Positions 20,683-34,350 of a stretch of 64,000 nt of DNA are shown here, piece by piece. The DNA lies in the NCBI GenBank assembly GCA_014529385.2, contig CM043942.1, positions 4,740,501 through 4,804,500 on the forward strand, written 5' to 3'. The position numbers and the translations under genes are program-made. The notes beneath the pieces are model-generated. The model had not been told where the DNA came from and did not search any database. It saw only the letters and a program-made list of their open reading frames with translations. The stretch is from Adiantum capillus-veneris (taxonomy: Eukaryota > Streptophyta > Polypodiopsida > Polypodiales > Pteridaceae). Numbering within the stretch: position 1 is the first letter of the stretch; every line of letters begins with the position of its first letter.

Positions 20683-23600
20683 TCATTCGTCTACCCGTTT
20701 AGGTGATTCTCCTGAAACAATACTTGACAAATGATCTGCTCGTTGATGTGTAGTGCCCTTTTTTACAACCACAGTGAAATCAAATTCTAGAAGAATGATG
20801 AACCATCTCACTATTCTTCCTGTGCTGCATGACTTGTTGACCAAGTACAACAAAGCTTGGTGGTCTACAAAGAACACAAACTTGTTGGCTAATAGGTAAT
20901 GTCTATACTTTTGAACGACATAGATCATTCCTAATCCTTTCCTTTCAGTGGTGGTGTAATTCTTTTCCGCCATGTTCAACTGTCGGCTAGCATAAGAAAT
21001 AGGAAAGTCAAATTCTCCGTCTCCTGGTTGAGCGTATACAACCAATAGCAAACTTGGAAGCATCTACATGTATGTGGAATATCTTATTCCAATCTGGTGC
21101 TCTCAATATTGGAGCTGAGGTGAGAGCTTGCTTAAGCTTCATGAAAGATTCTTCACATGCCTCGGTCTACTCAAAGTGTGTCGGTAATATCCACAATGTC
21201 CCATGAAGGCTTGTACCCCCTTGATTGTTGTTGGTCTAGGCAAATCAGCAATGACATGAATTTTGTCAATATCAATAGATATGCCATTTTTAGACACTAT
21301 GTGTCCAAGAATTTTTCTTTGTCTACCCATGAATGTGCACTTTTCAGGATTTAGGAAAATCCTATAAAGTCTACATTTTTTGAGTACCTTTTTGAGGTGT
21401 TCAAAATGATCCGCCCGAATTGATGAATGTACGCATAGATCATCCATATATACTTCTAAGAATTTCCTAAGATATTCTTTAAAAGAATGGATCATCAACC
21501 TTTGAAATGTGGCTGGAGCATTAGTTAACCCAAACGGCATAACCCGATAGGCAAAAATACCCCACTCTGTTGCAAAAGCAGTTTTATGATGATCTTTTAG
21601 GTCAACCAAGAGTTGATTGTAACCCGAAAAGCCATCTAAGAAGCTATAAGCCTCTTTTCCTGCAGCTCGTTCTAAAACATGCTCAGTGATTGGAAGAGGA
21701 AATTGTCTCTAATGGTAGCTGCATCCACTTTTTTGAGATTAACACATACTCGTAATTTTCCATTCTTCTTGGATACTACCACAATTGGAGACACCCAATC
21801 TATGTGTTCAATTTCGTAAATGAATTGGGCATTCTTTAGTTTTTCAATCTCTTCTTTTATCTTCCTGGCAAATGTTCCATTATACGTGTATGGCCTTTGT
21901 CTACTTGGTTTCTCATCATCTCTCATGGGTATGGTATGTTGACAGATTTCTGGATCAACACCCTTGAGATCCTTGTAAGACCAAGTGAAGATATCTCGGT
22001 ATTCTTTTAGCAATCTTAGCAAAAGCTCTTCTTCTTCTTCTTCTTCTATTAGGCCATTCGCAATGTAAGCAGGTTTAGGCTCTTCTCCTGATTCAACCAG
22101 GTCTATCTTTTTAGCGTTTTCAGGCCCTTCGTATGACTCGCCCTATTTCCGTAGTTCCCTAACAGGTTGTTCGACTATGATTTTTTAATCTTGGAGAGTA
22201 TATTTTTTGTAATGGGATGGAACGCTCATTACATCCTTACCATCCTCTTCCGTGGTTTCCATTTCGGTCGTATATATTTCCTTTAGAGCTTTTTTCAACT
22301 CTTGATATTTCTTTTCCCGCTCAACTCGGGTCATGAGTGGTTTCTTATCCTGTGGGTATCCTTCCTTGATTTTCTCGATGTTTTAGATATTTTTGAATTT
22401 TTGTTTGAAGGATATTCACCAGTGATTTTGTCCTTGACACAATCATTTGCATCTATTTGCATCAAGAATTGTGTTCTACTGGAGACTGATGGCGTAGGTC
22501 GTGCTTTCACGTTTCTGGTGTCTATACCATTTTTGTCTTCTCGATTTCTGGTTAGGAAAGCCAAAAAACTTTTCCTCCCCTCCTTTCAAGAGTAGCTTAG
22601 CTCTCATATGTTCTTTTTCCGACCCCAAACCTTCTGAGGTAGTTGAGTGTATCTAACTCATCAGTTGCATCGTAGTAGAGGTCTGAAAAGACTTGTTGAG
22701 CTTTCATCAAGTCCTTGGGTTCCTCATCTTCGTTTTCAATGTTGAGGGTTGAAATCATTTGGATGGGAATTATTTCATAGCCATCCTCATTGCAAAATTG
22801 AGTAGGCATAGACGTATTCACACATACATCCATGGTCGCTAAAATTTGAGTCTGCTCAAATGGCTCAAACAAATGCTCTGAAAAGGGTTCAGGTACATAG
22901 GCTTCGTCTGTGCATTCCCTTTCTAGAATATATTGTTCTCGTTTTAAGCTTCCATTTTCTGAAGCTCCACACATCCAAATAGGAGTGTCTTTGTTTAACC
23001 AGGATGGAAGCTTAGTTTCAGCCAAAGAGACTGAATCAAACTCTTGTATGGGTGTTTTCAAGACATCTCTATAAGTGGGATCTTTTAGATTTACTCTTGT
23101 TATAGACTCCACTTGCTTCAAGTACAGATAGTTGTTTCCCCAATCTTAGATAAGCTGTACCTGTCGCATGAAAGGTCTTCCCAATATGATTTCATAATTA
23201 AGTTTTTTCCCAAAGTCTACTATGGCAAAAGTGTGTTGATATTCAATTCCACAGAAATTGACTATCACCTTTTCAGCAGCCCTAATGGTCTTTCAATGTG
23301 TCCGTCAGCCAATTGAAATTTCATTCGAGTTTGTCTAATGGCTAGTTGTCCCCAAGATTCCCATACTGCTTTCGTGGCTATGGCTATACGTGCTCCACTA
23401 TCCAGTATTGCCATGGTTTCAATGTCATTATATTTCATTGGAAGGGTGGTGTTTCCTTCTTCCCCTTCGTAATATTCTCCGACTTTGTTCATGGGAACAT
23501 ATCAAATCTCTTTGTTGTCCATTTTGTTTTTTAATTTTTCAATTTTTTTGAGATTAACCTCGTTATCCCCACCTTCTCTAGAGTTTTCTGTAGATCATTC

Positions 23601-23836
23601 CATAAATATGGTTTGAGTTTTAACAGTTCTCCAAGGTAAGAGTGCATTGGATGGGTGTAGACATGATGGAATGAATGTTGTCTACTTCTAGGGTTTGTTC
23701 AACTCTTTTTACCTGAGTGGTCTTACACACTATGGATTCATCTTCGTTAATTATCTCCCAAGTAAGAAGGTAATGTTTTTAAGGTCAATGGTTTCGACAT
23801 TCCTGAAGCTTCAGATCCGCAATCCTCGTACAAGGA
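20683..23836 (-). pseudogene. Ty3-type retrotransposon: protease, reverse transcriptase and RNase H, degenerate
   Basis: Read on the minus strand from 23836 down. Aspartic protease has I-L-D-S-G-A near 23405 and a late I-L-G-R-P-F-M-R block near 23180. The RT N-terminus (22022-21672) has W-V-S-P-I-V-V-V-S-K-K-N-G-K. The RT core (21609-21139) has F-G-L-T-N-A-P-A-T-F-Q and the catalytic Y-M-D-D at 21450-21439. RNase H (21063-20683) has T-E-R-K-G-L and F-V-D-H-Q-A. Frameshifts and stops lie between blocks. Integrase and LTRs are not seen. The gag part of the same element is at 61170-64000, on the other side of the giant transposon. Confidence 0.85.
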
Positions 23837-23840
23837 TTGA
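23837..23840. repeat. Target-site duplication ATTG, left copy
   Basis: ATTG directly precedes the left terminal inverted repeat and recurs directly after the right one (61166-61169). Confidence 0.75.
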
Positions 23841-23856
23841 AGACCATATTAGGTAA
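23841..23856 (+). repeat. Left terminal inverted repeat
   Basis: AAGACCATATTAGGTA, an exact inverted match to 61150-61165. Weaker similarity continues inward (GTGGGAAAATCCC versus TTGGTAAAAATCTC). Confidence 0.85.
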
Positions 23857-24111
23857 AGTGGGAAAATCCCAATTCCCAGGTTGGACAACTTTCAATATAT
23901 CATGTATAAAATATAGAGATTTTGTCAAAAATTTGAGTTTTCTTAAGGTCTCATTCCACTTTATGCACATACAATATACAATGAAAACAACTAAAATATC
24001 ATGGTTTCAATCAATTGGATTATTAGGAGAGGAGTATATTGCATCCATTATCGTTGTCTATGTTCTAATGTCCTACCTACAACTTATCTCAACATGGAGA
24101 GCTTGGTTTCT
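23857..24111. other. Left subterminal region of the giant element
   Basis: AT-rich with the GGGAAAATCCC palindrome and subterminal inverted motif. It may hold transposase binding sites. No gene. Confidence 0.5.
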
Positions 24112-25822
24112 AGGTCCACCACTTGTCCAAGTTAATGTAAAAGTGACTCAAGGTTCACAACTTGTGAAAGCAAGGATCCATTGAGGAATACAATCCACTT
24201 GGCTATTTTTCCTTAATTTATTGCATGTGACATTTAAGCAAGGTCCACTTCTAATCTATAACTTCTTAATTTGAGGCATGGGGCATACATAAAATATGTA
24301 GCATATGCTCTATTGCCTCATAGGAAGGTTGGTTTCAAGGTGCACTTATCCATGCTAGCCTATCTTGGAGAAATGATGGAGCTTTCTTCTCTCCTTGTTT
24401 CAATGGAGACTAGCTTGGACAAGTGGTGGACCTTTGCTTCTCTCTATGTTTCAATAGAGTTAGCTTGGACAAGTGGTGATCTTGGAACAAAACCCCCATG
24501 TAAAACATATCATGGGTATTCCAAGTGATTAGAAAGATTACCATTTAAGATATAACCTTATAGGTTGGACAACTAGATCTTGGCTTGGAGAAATGGTGGA
24601 CCTTTGATTCTCTCCATGTTTCAATGGAGTCTATCTTGGAGAAATGGTGGAGCTTGCTTCTGTCCATGTTTCAATGGAGCCTAGCTTGAACAGTTGGTGG
24701 ACCTTTGCTTCTCTCTATGTTTCAATAGAGTTAGCTTAGACACGTGGTGGATCTTCAAAATAAACCAACTACTATCAATGTTGCCTAGCTTGGACAAGTG
24801 GTGGAGTGTTTCTCTACTCCATGTTTCAATGGATCTTAGCTTGGACAAGTGTTGGACCTTAAAACAAAAACCCCATGTACAACATAGAATGGATTTTCTA
24901 GATTTCAATGGAGTCTAGCTTTAACAAATGGTGGAGCTTGTCTTCATCCATGTTTCAATGAAACTAGCTTGGACAAGTGGTGGACCTTGTAACAAACCCT
25001 CCCATGTACAACATATCATTGGTTTTCTAAGTGATGGGAAGGAATACCATTCAAGATATAAACTTATAGCTTGGATAAGTAGTTGACTTTAAAACCAAAT
25101 TCATCATAATACAATGAAATACAGGTCAGCCAATTCCTAAATCTTGAGACCAAACCTCCCATGCTATTAGAGATAATATATTGGATAAGTGGTGGACCTT
25201 CTATTATTTTCCCATGCCTAGTTTAGACAACCGGTACACTTTGCAGCTATAAAGGTTGGACGAGTTGTGGAGCCTTGTTTCTATCCATGTTTTAATGGAT
25301 CCTAGCTTGGACAAGTGGTGGACCTTGGAAAAAAGCTTCCATGTACAACATATATGAGGTTTTCCATGTTTTAATGGAGCCTATCTTGGACAAATGGTGA
25401 AGCTTTCTTCTCTCCATGTTGATTTTGGAACTACCTTAGACAAGTGGTGGAGCTTTTCTTTTCTACTCTTCATAATACAATGAAGTATATGTTGGTTACA
25501 TGGTGAATCTTAAGGCCAAACCTCCCATTTTACTAGAGATGATAGGTTGGACAAGTGGATCAACCTTCTATCATTTCTCCATGACTATATTGGACAATTA
25601 GTAGACATAACATCTCTCTATGTTGTCTAGAGATGAGCTTGGACAAGTGATGGACCCTGCTTCTCTCTCCCTTGGTTTACTAGTTTGAAGACTCAGTATA
25701 TATACTTTCTTAGATCTAGCTTGAACAAGTGGTGGACCTTGCATCCACAATCTTAATTCAGTATAAAAAAGTATATGAAAAAATAACATAGGAATCTTGG
25801 TTTGAAGGTCAAGCAATTAGGT

Positions 25823-25949
25823 TCCAAATGCACATAATAATATATTTTCCACCCATATTAAAAGAAAGTTAAATATGCAAATAATAATATATTTTCCAAA
25901 TGCACATAATAATATATTTTCCACCCATATTAAAAGAAAGTTAAATATG
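25823..25949. repeat. 73-bp tandem duplication in AT-rich DNA
   Basis: A 54-bp segment starting CCAAATGCACATAATAATAT occurs at 25823 and again at 25896. Downstream (about 26340-26465) a diverged ~55-bp unit with GTCCCC...GGGTGCACTCC occurs three times. No gene up to 26579. Confidence 0.8.
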
Positions 25950-26579
25950 TTATTACCAAATTGACAAAGGTAACGTCCAAGAATTATATCTTTCCATCTT
26001 GTCAGATCTAAATCTTCATCAAGGCGACATGCATGTATACATCAACTTTCAAGCCATTCAAGAATACATGCACTTAGATTCCATAGTTTTGTTTTCAAAG
26101 TCTTTTAGATTCTAAAACTCTTTCACATAAAGTATGTAATGACAAAATTCTTGAAGCAAACATTTGTGCCCAAGAAAAAGATCCCTCTCACATATTTAAA
26201 GTCCATGAATTCTCTGATCCACACTTACAAGTTTTATTTTGACATCAAACATCAATTCTTTCATAGTTCCAAATAAATGCAACCTCGATATGAATTGACA
26301 AAAAATGAATTTCTTTTACTATATGACCCAACATAGGCCCCAATCAAATAAAAAATGAGTCCCCAAAAATTTGGGTGCACTCTAGCAATACATCAGAGTC
26401 CCCTTACAATAGGATGCACTCCAATAGTACATTGAAGTCCCCTTAGAGTAGGGTGCACTCCATTCAAGTGTTCATAAAATTGACACACCTTTTATAAAAA
26501 AAAAAAAGACTATATCAAATTATACAAATGTTGAAAGATACACACTAGAATAAAAAAAGCATCTTATAGCCATATTTAT

Positions 26580-27355
26580 TCAATGCTTTCGTGTTGACAA
26601 GTACACACCAAGGACATAATTTGTCTCAGAATCACTATACTGATTTACAATTGTGTTATATGTATAGACTCTCTTATCTCTTGCATACAACCATCCTACC
26701 AACCATGGAATTATGGTTCTCTGCAAGAAGTTTTGAAGTTGCTCGGAAGTTTGCCTCCACATCTTTGGAAATATAAGATATGTCCCTGGCATGTTCCACA
26801 TCACCCTATATGGAGTGTCATAAAAAATTAAGGTATTGTTTGCATCCAAATCCTCAAATATCTTCCAAATATCACTCAGATTTTTGTGATAAACCCTTGT
26901 AAATCCTAACATGATATTTGGATTTTGGCAATTTTTGTTACTCATAAACACCTTGAACTTGGTATACTGCTCAGGAAAACACTTTTGTGTGATGCGTTGC
27001 ACCCTTGTTAAGTTATAGCAACTCCATATCCATAGCTCAAAGTATTCAGCACAAAAATCCAAAAAACTTTGTGCGTCTGGTCGCACCACATGATAAACTT
27101 CATCTTTGTCCTCCACAAGTCGCATGTGTTGAGCCCAAGATGGCATAGAATCTCCATGTTTCATTTCAACTGTCTTGAGAAGTAACCCCTCTAGATCCAA
27201 GATAAGTACTCTTTTGATGTCCTTGAAAGCAAGTGGTAGGTGATAAGGAGGTGATTCATTCCTTGGACAAGGTCTTGGAGGAGGTTGGATGGGTAATTCA
27301 ATAGTTTTCTTCAATTTATGCCAGCATATAGCCAATCCATTTTTCTGTAATGGTT
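26580..27355 (-). CDS. FCP1/NIF-type HAD-phosphatase-like protein, terminal exon
   Basis: The family removes phosphate from Ser/Thr, for example on the RNA polymerase II tail, using a DxDxT loop. Here the loop reads L-D-L-E-G-L-L: the nucleophile Asp47 remains but the acid/base Asp is Glu49. The later motif usually written L-I-D-D-S-P is F-Y-D-T-P. Core strands are recognisable (V-V-R-P-D-A-Q-S-F-L, W-I-W-S-C-Y). A TTTAATTTCAG acceptor precedes 27355 and the frame is open from there, so upstream exons are missing from view. It lies alone within the left satellite arm. It is probably a pseudo-phosphatase or a weak enzyme. Numbering is from the Leu/Met at 27335. Confidence 0.65.
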
Positions 27356-30300
27356 CTGAAATTAAAGAACAAGAACACTTAATGCAAACACAACAATAGA
27401 CATGATTTTTACATTGTCTACCCTAAGGTTTTATTAGATACCAAAATCCATCTATGATCTACTCATTAATAGAAAGAAAGTCAAATTAAAATCCTGACTC
27501 TTTTTTATGCTACACTCTCTCTTAGTCTCAATACCATGGAGTTCAACTAGATTTAAGTCAACTAATAACTACTACTTGTTGTTAAAGGTATGCTTGAAGT
27601 GTATAAGGCTTAACCAATGCTCTAGTGTAGAATGGGTATTTAGGTCTCAAGGTCTACCACTTATCCAAGCAAAGATCCATTTAGATATGGAAACCCAATT
27701 TTTCTTAATATAATGATATAGAGTGGACAAGTGGTGAATCCTGAGACCAAGCCACTCATGCTACTAGGGATAATAGGTTGGACAAGTGGTGGACCTTGAA
27801 TGTAAACCCCCCATGTACAAAGTATCAGGGGTTTTGGGTATTTCAATGGACTCTAGCATCTTGGAAACATGGTGGAGCTTACTTCTCTCCATGTTTCAAT
27901 GGAGTCTATCTTGGATAAATGGTGGAGCATCATTCTCTCCATGTTTCAATGGAGCCTACCTTGGACAAGTGGTGCATGTTTGTTTCTCTCTATGTTTGAA
28001 CATATCTAGCTTGGACAAGTGGTGGACCTTGGAACAAAATCCCCATGTAAAACATATCATGGACATTACAAGTGGTGAGAAAAAATACCATTCAATATAT
28101 AACCTTATAGGTTGGAAAAGTGGTGGACCTTAACACCCAATTATTATTAATATAATGACATAGAGTGGACAAGTGGTGAATCTTGCGACCAAACCTACTA
28201 GGAAAAGTACGTTGGACAAGTGGTGGACCTTGAATGCAAACCCCCCATGTACAAAATATTACTCATGCTACTAGGAATAATTTGGTATTAAGGTCCATGT
28301 TTCAATGGAGCCTAGCTTGGAAAAGTGGTGGACCTTTGTTTCTCTCTATGTTTCAATAGAATTTTCTTGGACAAGTGGTGAACCTTGGAACAAAACCCCC
28401 ATGTAAAGCATGTCATGGGCATTACAAGTGGTGAGAAAAAATACCTTTGAAGGTATAACCTTATAGGCTGGACAAGTGGTGGACCTTAGCACCCAATTCC
28501 TCTTATTATAATGACATATAGTGGAAAAGTGGTGAATTGTGAGACCAAACCTACTAGGGATAATAGGTTGGAGAAATGGTTGACCTTGAATGTAAATCAC
28601 CCATGTACAAAATATCATGGGTTTTGCGTATTTCAATGGAGCCTAGCATCTTGGAGACATGGTGGAACTTACTTCTCTCCATGTTTTAATGGAGCCTATC
28701 TAGGAGAAATGGTGGAGGTTCCTTCTCTCCATGTTTCAATGGAGCCTAGCTTGGACAAGTCGTGGACCTTTGTTTCTCTCTATGTTTGAATATGGTTAGC
28801 TTGGACAAGTGGTGGATCTTGGAATGAAACTCCCATGTAAAACATATCATGGGCATTTCAAGTGGCGAGAAAGGATACCATTTAAGATATAACCTTATAG
28901 GTTGGACAAGTGGTGGACTTTAACACAATATAATGACATAGAGTGTACAAGTGGTGAATCTTGAAACCAAACCACTCATGCTACTAGGGATAATAGGTTA
29001 AACAAGTGGTGGGCCTTGAAATAAAACCCCCTAGAGTGTTTCAATGGATCCTAGCTTGGAAACATGGTAAAGCTTGCTTCTCTCCATGTTTCAATGCAGC
29101 CTATCTTGGATAAATGGTGCAGCATCATTCTCTCCATGTTTCAATGGAGCCTAGATTGGACAAGTGGTGGACCTTTGTTTCTCTCTATGTTTAAATAGAG
29201 TTATCTTGGAAAAGTGGTGGACCTTGGAACAAAAACCCCATGTAAAACATATCATGGGCATTACAAGTGGTGAGAAAAAATACCATTCAATATATAACCT
29301 TATAGGTTGGACAAGTGGTGGACCTTAACACCCAATTATTCTTAATATAATGACATAGAGTGGATAAGTGGTGAAATTGGGACCAAACCTACTAGGGAAA
29401 TAGGTTGGACAAGTGGTGGACCTTGAATGTAAACGCCCCATGTACAAAATATCACTCATGCTACTAGAAATAATTTGGTATTAAGGTCCATGTTTCAATG
29501 CAGCCTAGCTTGGAAAAGTGGTGGACCTTTGTTTCTCTCTATGTTTCAATAGATTTATCTTGGATAAGTGGTGTACCTTGGAACAAAACCCCCATGTAAA
29601 TCATGTCATGGGCATTACAAGTGGTGAGAAAAAATACCATTCAAGCTATAACATTATAGGTTAGACAAGTGGTGGACCTTAACACCTAATTCCTCTTAAT
29701 ATAATGACATAGAGTGGACAAGTGGTGAATCATGAGACCAAACCTACTAGGGATAATAGGTTGGACAAGTGGTGAACCTTGAATGTAAACCCCCCATGTA
29801 CAAAAAATTATGGGTATTGGGTATTTCAATGGAGCCTAGCAACTTGGAGACATGGTGGAGCTTATTTCTCTCCATGTTTCAATGGAGCCTATCTAGGAGA
29901 AACAGTGGAGGTTCCTTCTCTCTATGTTTCAATGAGCCTAGCTTGGACAAGTGGTGGACCTTTCTTTCTCTATATGTTTTAATAGAGTTAGCTTGGACAA
30001 GTGGTGGACCTTGGAATGAAACCCCCATGTAAAACATATCATGGGCATTTCAAGTGGTGAGAAAGGATACTATTTAAAATATAACCTTATAGGCTGGACA
30101 AGTGGTGGACTTTAACACATATTTCTTCTTAATATAATGACATAGAGTGTACAAGTGGTGAATCTTGAGACCAAACCACTCTTGCTACTAGGGATAATAG
30201 GTTGGACAAGTGGTGGACCTTGAATGTAAACCCCTCATGTACAAAATTATGGGTTTAGGGTATTTCAATGGAGCCTAGCTTGGAGACATGGTGGAGATTG

Positions 30301-31540
30301 CTTCTCTCAATGTTTCAATGGAACCTATCTTGGAGAAATGGTGGATCATCCTTCTCTCCATGTTTCAATGGAGCCTATCTTGGACAAGTGGTGGATGGAG
30401 TTAGCTTGGACAAGTGGTGGGTCTTGGAACAAAACCCCTTTGTAAAACATAGCATGGACATTACAAGTGATGAGGAAAAATATCATTCAAGATATAACCT
30501 TATAGGTTGGAAAAGTGGTGATGGACCTTGATAAGTGGTGAAGGATACCATTTAAGATATACCCTTATAGGTTGGACTAGTGGTGGACCTTAACACCCAG
30601 TTATTCTTAATATAATGACATAGAGTGGATAAGTGGTGAATCTTAAGACCAAATCACTCATGCTACTAGGTATAATACGTTAGAGAAGTGGTAGACCTTG
30701 AATGCAAACACCCCATGTACAAAATATCATGGTTTTAGGGTGTTTCAATGGAGCCTAGAATCTCGGAGACATGGTAGATCTTGATTCTTTCCATGTTTGA
30801 ATGGCACCTATCTTGGAAAAATGATGGAGGTTACTTCTCTCCATACTTCAACGGAGCCTAGCTTTGACAAGTGGTGAACCTTTGCTTCTCTCTATGTTTG
30901 AATAGAGTTAGCTTGGACAAGTGGTGGACCTTTGCTTCTCTCTATGTTTGAATAGAGTTAGCTTGGACAAGTGGTGGACCTTGGAATGAAACCCCCGTGT
31001 AAAACATATCATGGGCATTTCAAGTGGTGAGAAAGGATACCATTTAAGATATAACCTTATAGGTTGGACAAGTGGTGGACCTTAATACATAGTTCTTCTT
31101 AATATAATGACATAGAGTGTACAAGTGGTGTATCTTGAGACCAAACCACTCGTGCTACTAGGGATCCTAGCTTGGACAAGTGGTGGACCTTGGAAAAAAG
31201 TCCCCCTGTACAACATAGATGAGTTTTTTCATGTTTTAATGGAAGAGAGATTCGACAAATGGTGGAGCTTGCTTATCTCCATGTGGATTTTAGAACTAGC
31301 TTGGACAAGTGGTGGAGCTTTGCTTTTTTACTCTTCATAATACAATGATGTATAGGTTGGTTACATGGTGAATCTTAAGGCCAAACCTCCCATCTTACTA
31401 GAGATGATAGGTTGGACAAGTGGTCAACCTTCTATCATTTCTCCATGCCTATAATTAGACAATTAGTAGAACTAGCATCTTTCTATGTTGTCTAGAGCTG
31501 AGCTTGGACAAGTAGTGGACCTTGCTACTCTCTTCCCTTG

Positions 31541-32509
31541 GATTATTAGTTTGAAGACTCATTATATATACTTGCTTAGATCTATATAATTACTCATTAG
31601 TTAGGTTACAAGTGGGTATGTAATTTGTTAGCTTCAAGGGACTTTGAATATTGAATAGTAAGACCAAGTGCTGGTTTGAAGATCTTTTGCTTATCTAAAC
31701 TAGACTCTAACTCAATAATAAGTTTCATAAGTTCCACGAATTGTCCTATCTAGGCTCCAAAAGAGTCTTAATTGGTTTGTGCTAGATTATAACTTCCTTG
31801 ATGGGGTAGAATCCTAGAAAAATGAGGCACTATAAGTTTTACCTTAGCTCAAATGGATTTTTCACTTAAACTCGACTGCAATTTGGCTATCTAGTCTTTG
31901 TCTCGATGGAGTTTAACACTAGATACATAGTAGTGATATTTAAGCTTCATGTCTCTTCACTTGATCGAGATATGAGACCATACTTTCAAGGTCACCACTT
32001 GTCTTACCTAAAGACCAATGTGAGACATGGGAGCAAGAAAGCCATCCGATATTGTTTTAAGGACTATTACATAGGCAATCAATAACTTAAGTAAAGAAAA
32101 AAAACTTGGATCTTTCACAATTAATAACTTAAGTAAAGCCAAAAAGACTTGGATCTTTGACAGTTTTTTTCAAACTAAAAAAGCACAATCTCATGCTAAC
32201 AAAACTATAAATCACAATTGAAAGGTTTGAACAAGAAAAAGATCAACAATCTTAATAAGAGGATACTTTTCATTTCATTTGATGATTACAAACTAAAATA
32301 AAGTCTCTCAAGAAATTGATAAACAAAAAATGTAGGTGACTGCTTCATTATTTTGAGCAAAAATATCAAAATCTCTATTGATTGAGCTCCATCTAGTAGT
32401 ATCCTTTGTAAGATCCTGCAAGAAGGAATAAAAAGAAAGATTTGTTAGATACCATGCACATGAGTGTTCAAGCATGTGTATCAAGAATATATGACATGTC
32501 ACTAGTACC
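31541..32509. other. AT-rich spacer with a likely 3'UTR exon
   Basis: Repeat cores stop here and the array orientation changes between this point and 33900. On minus, a TTATTCCTTCTTGCAG acceptor near 32415 and an AAG|GTACTAG donor right after the stop at 32510 suggest a spliced 3'UTR for the neighbouring FCP1-like gene. Confidence 0.45.
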
Positions 32510-33708
32510 TTAGGGTTGCTTTCTATCCAGCCTTAGAAGATTGTTCTCAGCTTTCACCTTATTTATATAAGCCTTTGCTGTGGTTGCCTTCAAAACTCCT
32601 TTTGTGTTACAACCCAATTGCCTAGCTAAAGTGGTCAATTGTGACGCCTTCATGCTTTCAATGGGTGTACGCTCCTTTGCCAAGATCTCTTGTATTTGGG
32701 CTCTTCTCATTTCATTGCGGTGGCTTGTGTCACTTGCATCTTCAATGATAGTTTCATCTCTGTCACCTTTTGCAGGTGGTATTCTTCTTGTAAAGAACAC
32801 CTTAGCTGACCAAACATCATTTTTCTGCTTCCAATACTCCATGATTTGTTTGTATTCACTATCATTTGTCACTATAGGTTGTCCATAACGATTAGAAGCA
32901 ATTAAATCACGCACATCCCTTCTCTCATCAAGCTGAATCAAGTATGGCAGTAGCTCCTCCAAGAGCATATTGTCAACCATCTTCTCAGCATCAAATTGTG
33001 GTGGAAAAATGCAATTGTTTGCTGGTGAAATACATCCCTTGTAAGGAGAGTCATCAATAAGCACTGTTCTTTGTGGATCACATTCAAACCCCATGGCAAT
33101 TTTGGCTAGAGGCTTGAACATTGCCTCAACGTTTGGATTGTCGGGTCTAAACAATTTTTGAGTTTGAGCGGTGTAGCAAACATCTTGCGACCAAATTGCA
33201 AAGAAAGGCAATGTATCCTCAGCTAAGTTGTTTAGTGCTGCAAGGATTTGATACACATTATTCCTAGTAGCTGTCGACCAAATTGCAACATTAAACCTTT
33301 GTAAAATAGTCTTCAAGAATTGGATGCAACCTGGCCTGAGTATAATATATCTTTTTGAATCCATTTGCACTGAGTTGTGGTGTGAGGATGGTTGAGGGGA
33401 ACGTTTCAACAATAGACCATTTAAATCCAATATAATTGTAAGCATGGATTTCTCAACATCTACGCTACATGACGTAGTACCAATTGGCAATAGCTCGTGA
33501 GTGGACTTTTCAGTCTCTTTTGATGTATGTTGCATTTTTGAAGCATCGATTTCTTGGTTCTCATTATTGGAAGCTTGCTCAAGTTGCACAACACTAGACT
33601 CTAGTATAGAAATATCATCCATCTTGGGCACTTTAGAAACCATAGAATCTATGGATTCTATAGTTGTTGACTGAACCATAGGAGCGTTATCCATCCCAGT
33701 TTGTGAAT
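32510..33708 (-). CDS. FCP1/NIF-type HAD-phosphatase-like protein with C-terminal SAP-like segment
   Basis: After a GTTTTCTTAG acceptor (33710-33709) the frame encodes about 399 residues (404 by the frame's first possible start). The N-terminal ~90 residues look disordered. The HAD core follows: L-D-L-N-G-L-L (Asp100 kept, second Asp replaced by Asn102), W-S-T-A-T-R near 150, V-L-I-D-D-S-P-Y at 221-228. Residues 355-390 (IESMKASQLTTLARQLG to YINKV) resemble a SAP DNA-binding helix pair. Asn at the acid/base position should impair catalysis. It shares the LLL(K) signature after the loop with the paralogue at 26580, so the two probably arose by duplication inside the element. The first Met inside the exon is at 33694. 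Confidence 0.7.
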
Positions 33709-33724
33709 CTAAGAAAACACACAC

Positions 33725-34350
33725 ACAAATGGTATCTCAAAACCACTAGAATTTTATTCACCATATTTATATGTAGAACTCCTAGTAAGAAATTTATTTA
33801 AGGTAAAGTCGTTGTTAGAATCCTTGCAACCATTTTCAGCATTCGTACACCAAACACCACTTGTCTAAAATACAATCTACTAACTCAACATTTTCCATCC
33901 TACACTTTATTAAAGATGAGTACTTAAAGTGAAAACTAAAAGCCACCCTTGTTGAGGAAACATGGATACAAGGTCCACCAAATGTCCAACCTAGACTACA
34001 AGAAAATAATTAGAGATTTGGCTTAGATTTGGATTCAAAGGCCACCACTTATTCAAGTAAGATAACTCCACTTGTTTAAGACAGTAATGTTTGAAGCCCC
34101 ACCACTTGTCCAACCTAGACATTGATTAAATTTTGGTAAGATTTATCACAAATCTAGAGTAGAATCAAGATTCTATGGCCAAGGTAGTCAAATATGTTAG
34201 ACAACACACAAAGCATAAGAGCACTCTAGATTCTCGTTGAGCATAAACTAAACAATAATCAAATGTTATATTCACTTGAGATTTCATCCATGAAAAATGA
34301 AAATGATGCATGTACTTGAGATTTCCATCCATGTACAATACTTTACAATG
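33725..34350. other. Spacer between FCP1-like and SET genes
   Basis: Sparse, diverged repeat cores in the right-arm orientation begin near 33965. No gene. Confidence 0.5.

Larger units (their letters stand above)
24112..31540. repeat. Left-arm satellite (core mostly as GCTTGGACAAGTGGTGGACC)
   Basis: Dozens of variants of the 20-bp core, commonly joined to the dyad TCCATGTTTCAATGGA and to a block reading CCCCCATGTAAAACATATCATGG. Spacing is about 45-70 bp, inside a looser ~430-480-bp repeat. Nearly all cores have this orientation; exceptions are at 24115 and 27650. Monomers are more diverged than on the right arm. The FCP1-like gene at 26580-27355 and AT-rich DNA at 25820-26579 interrupt the array. 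Confidence 0.85.
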
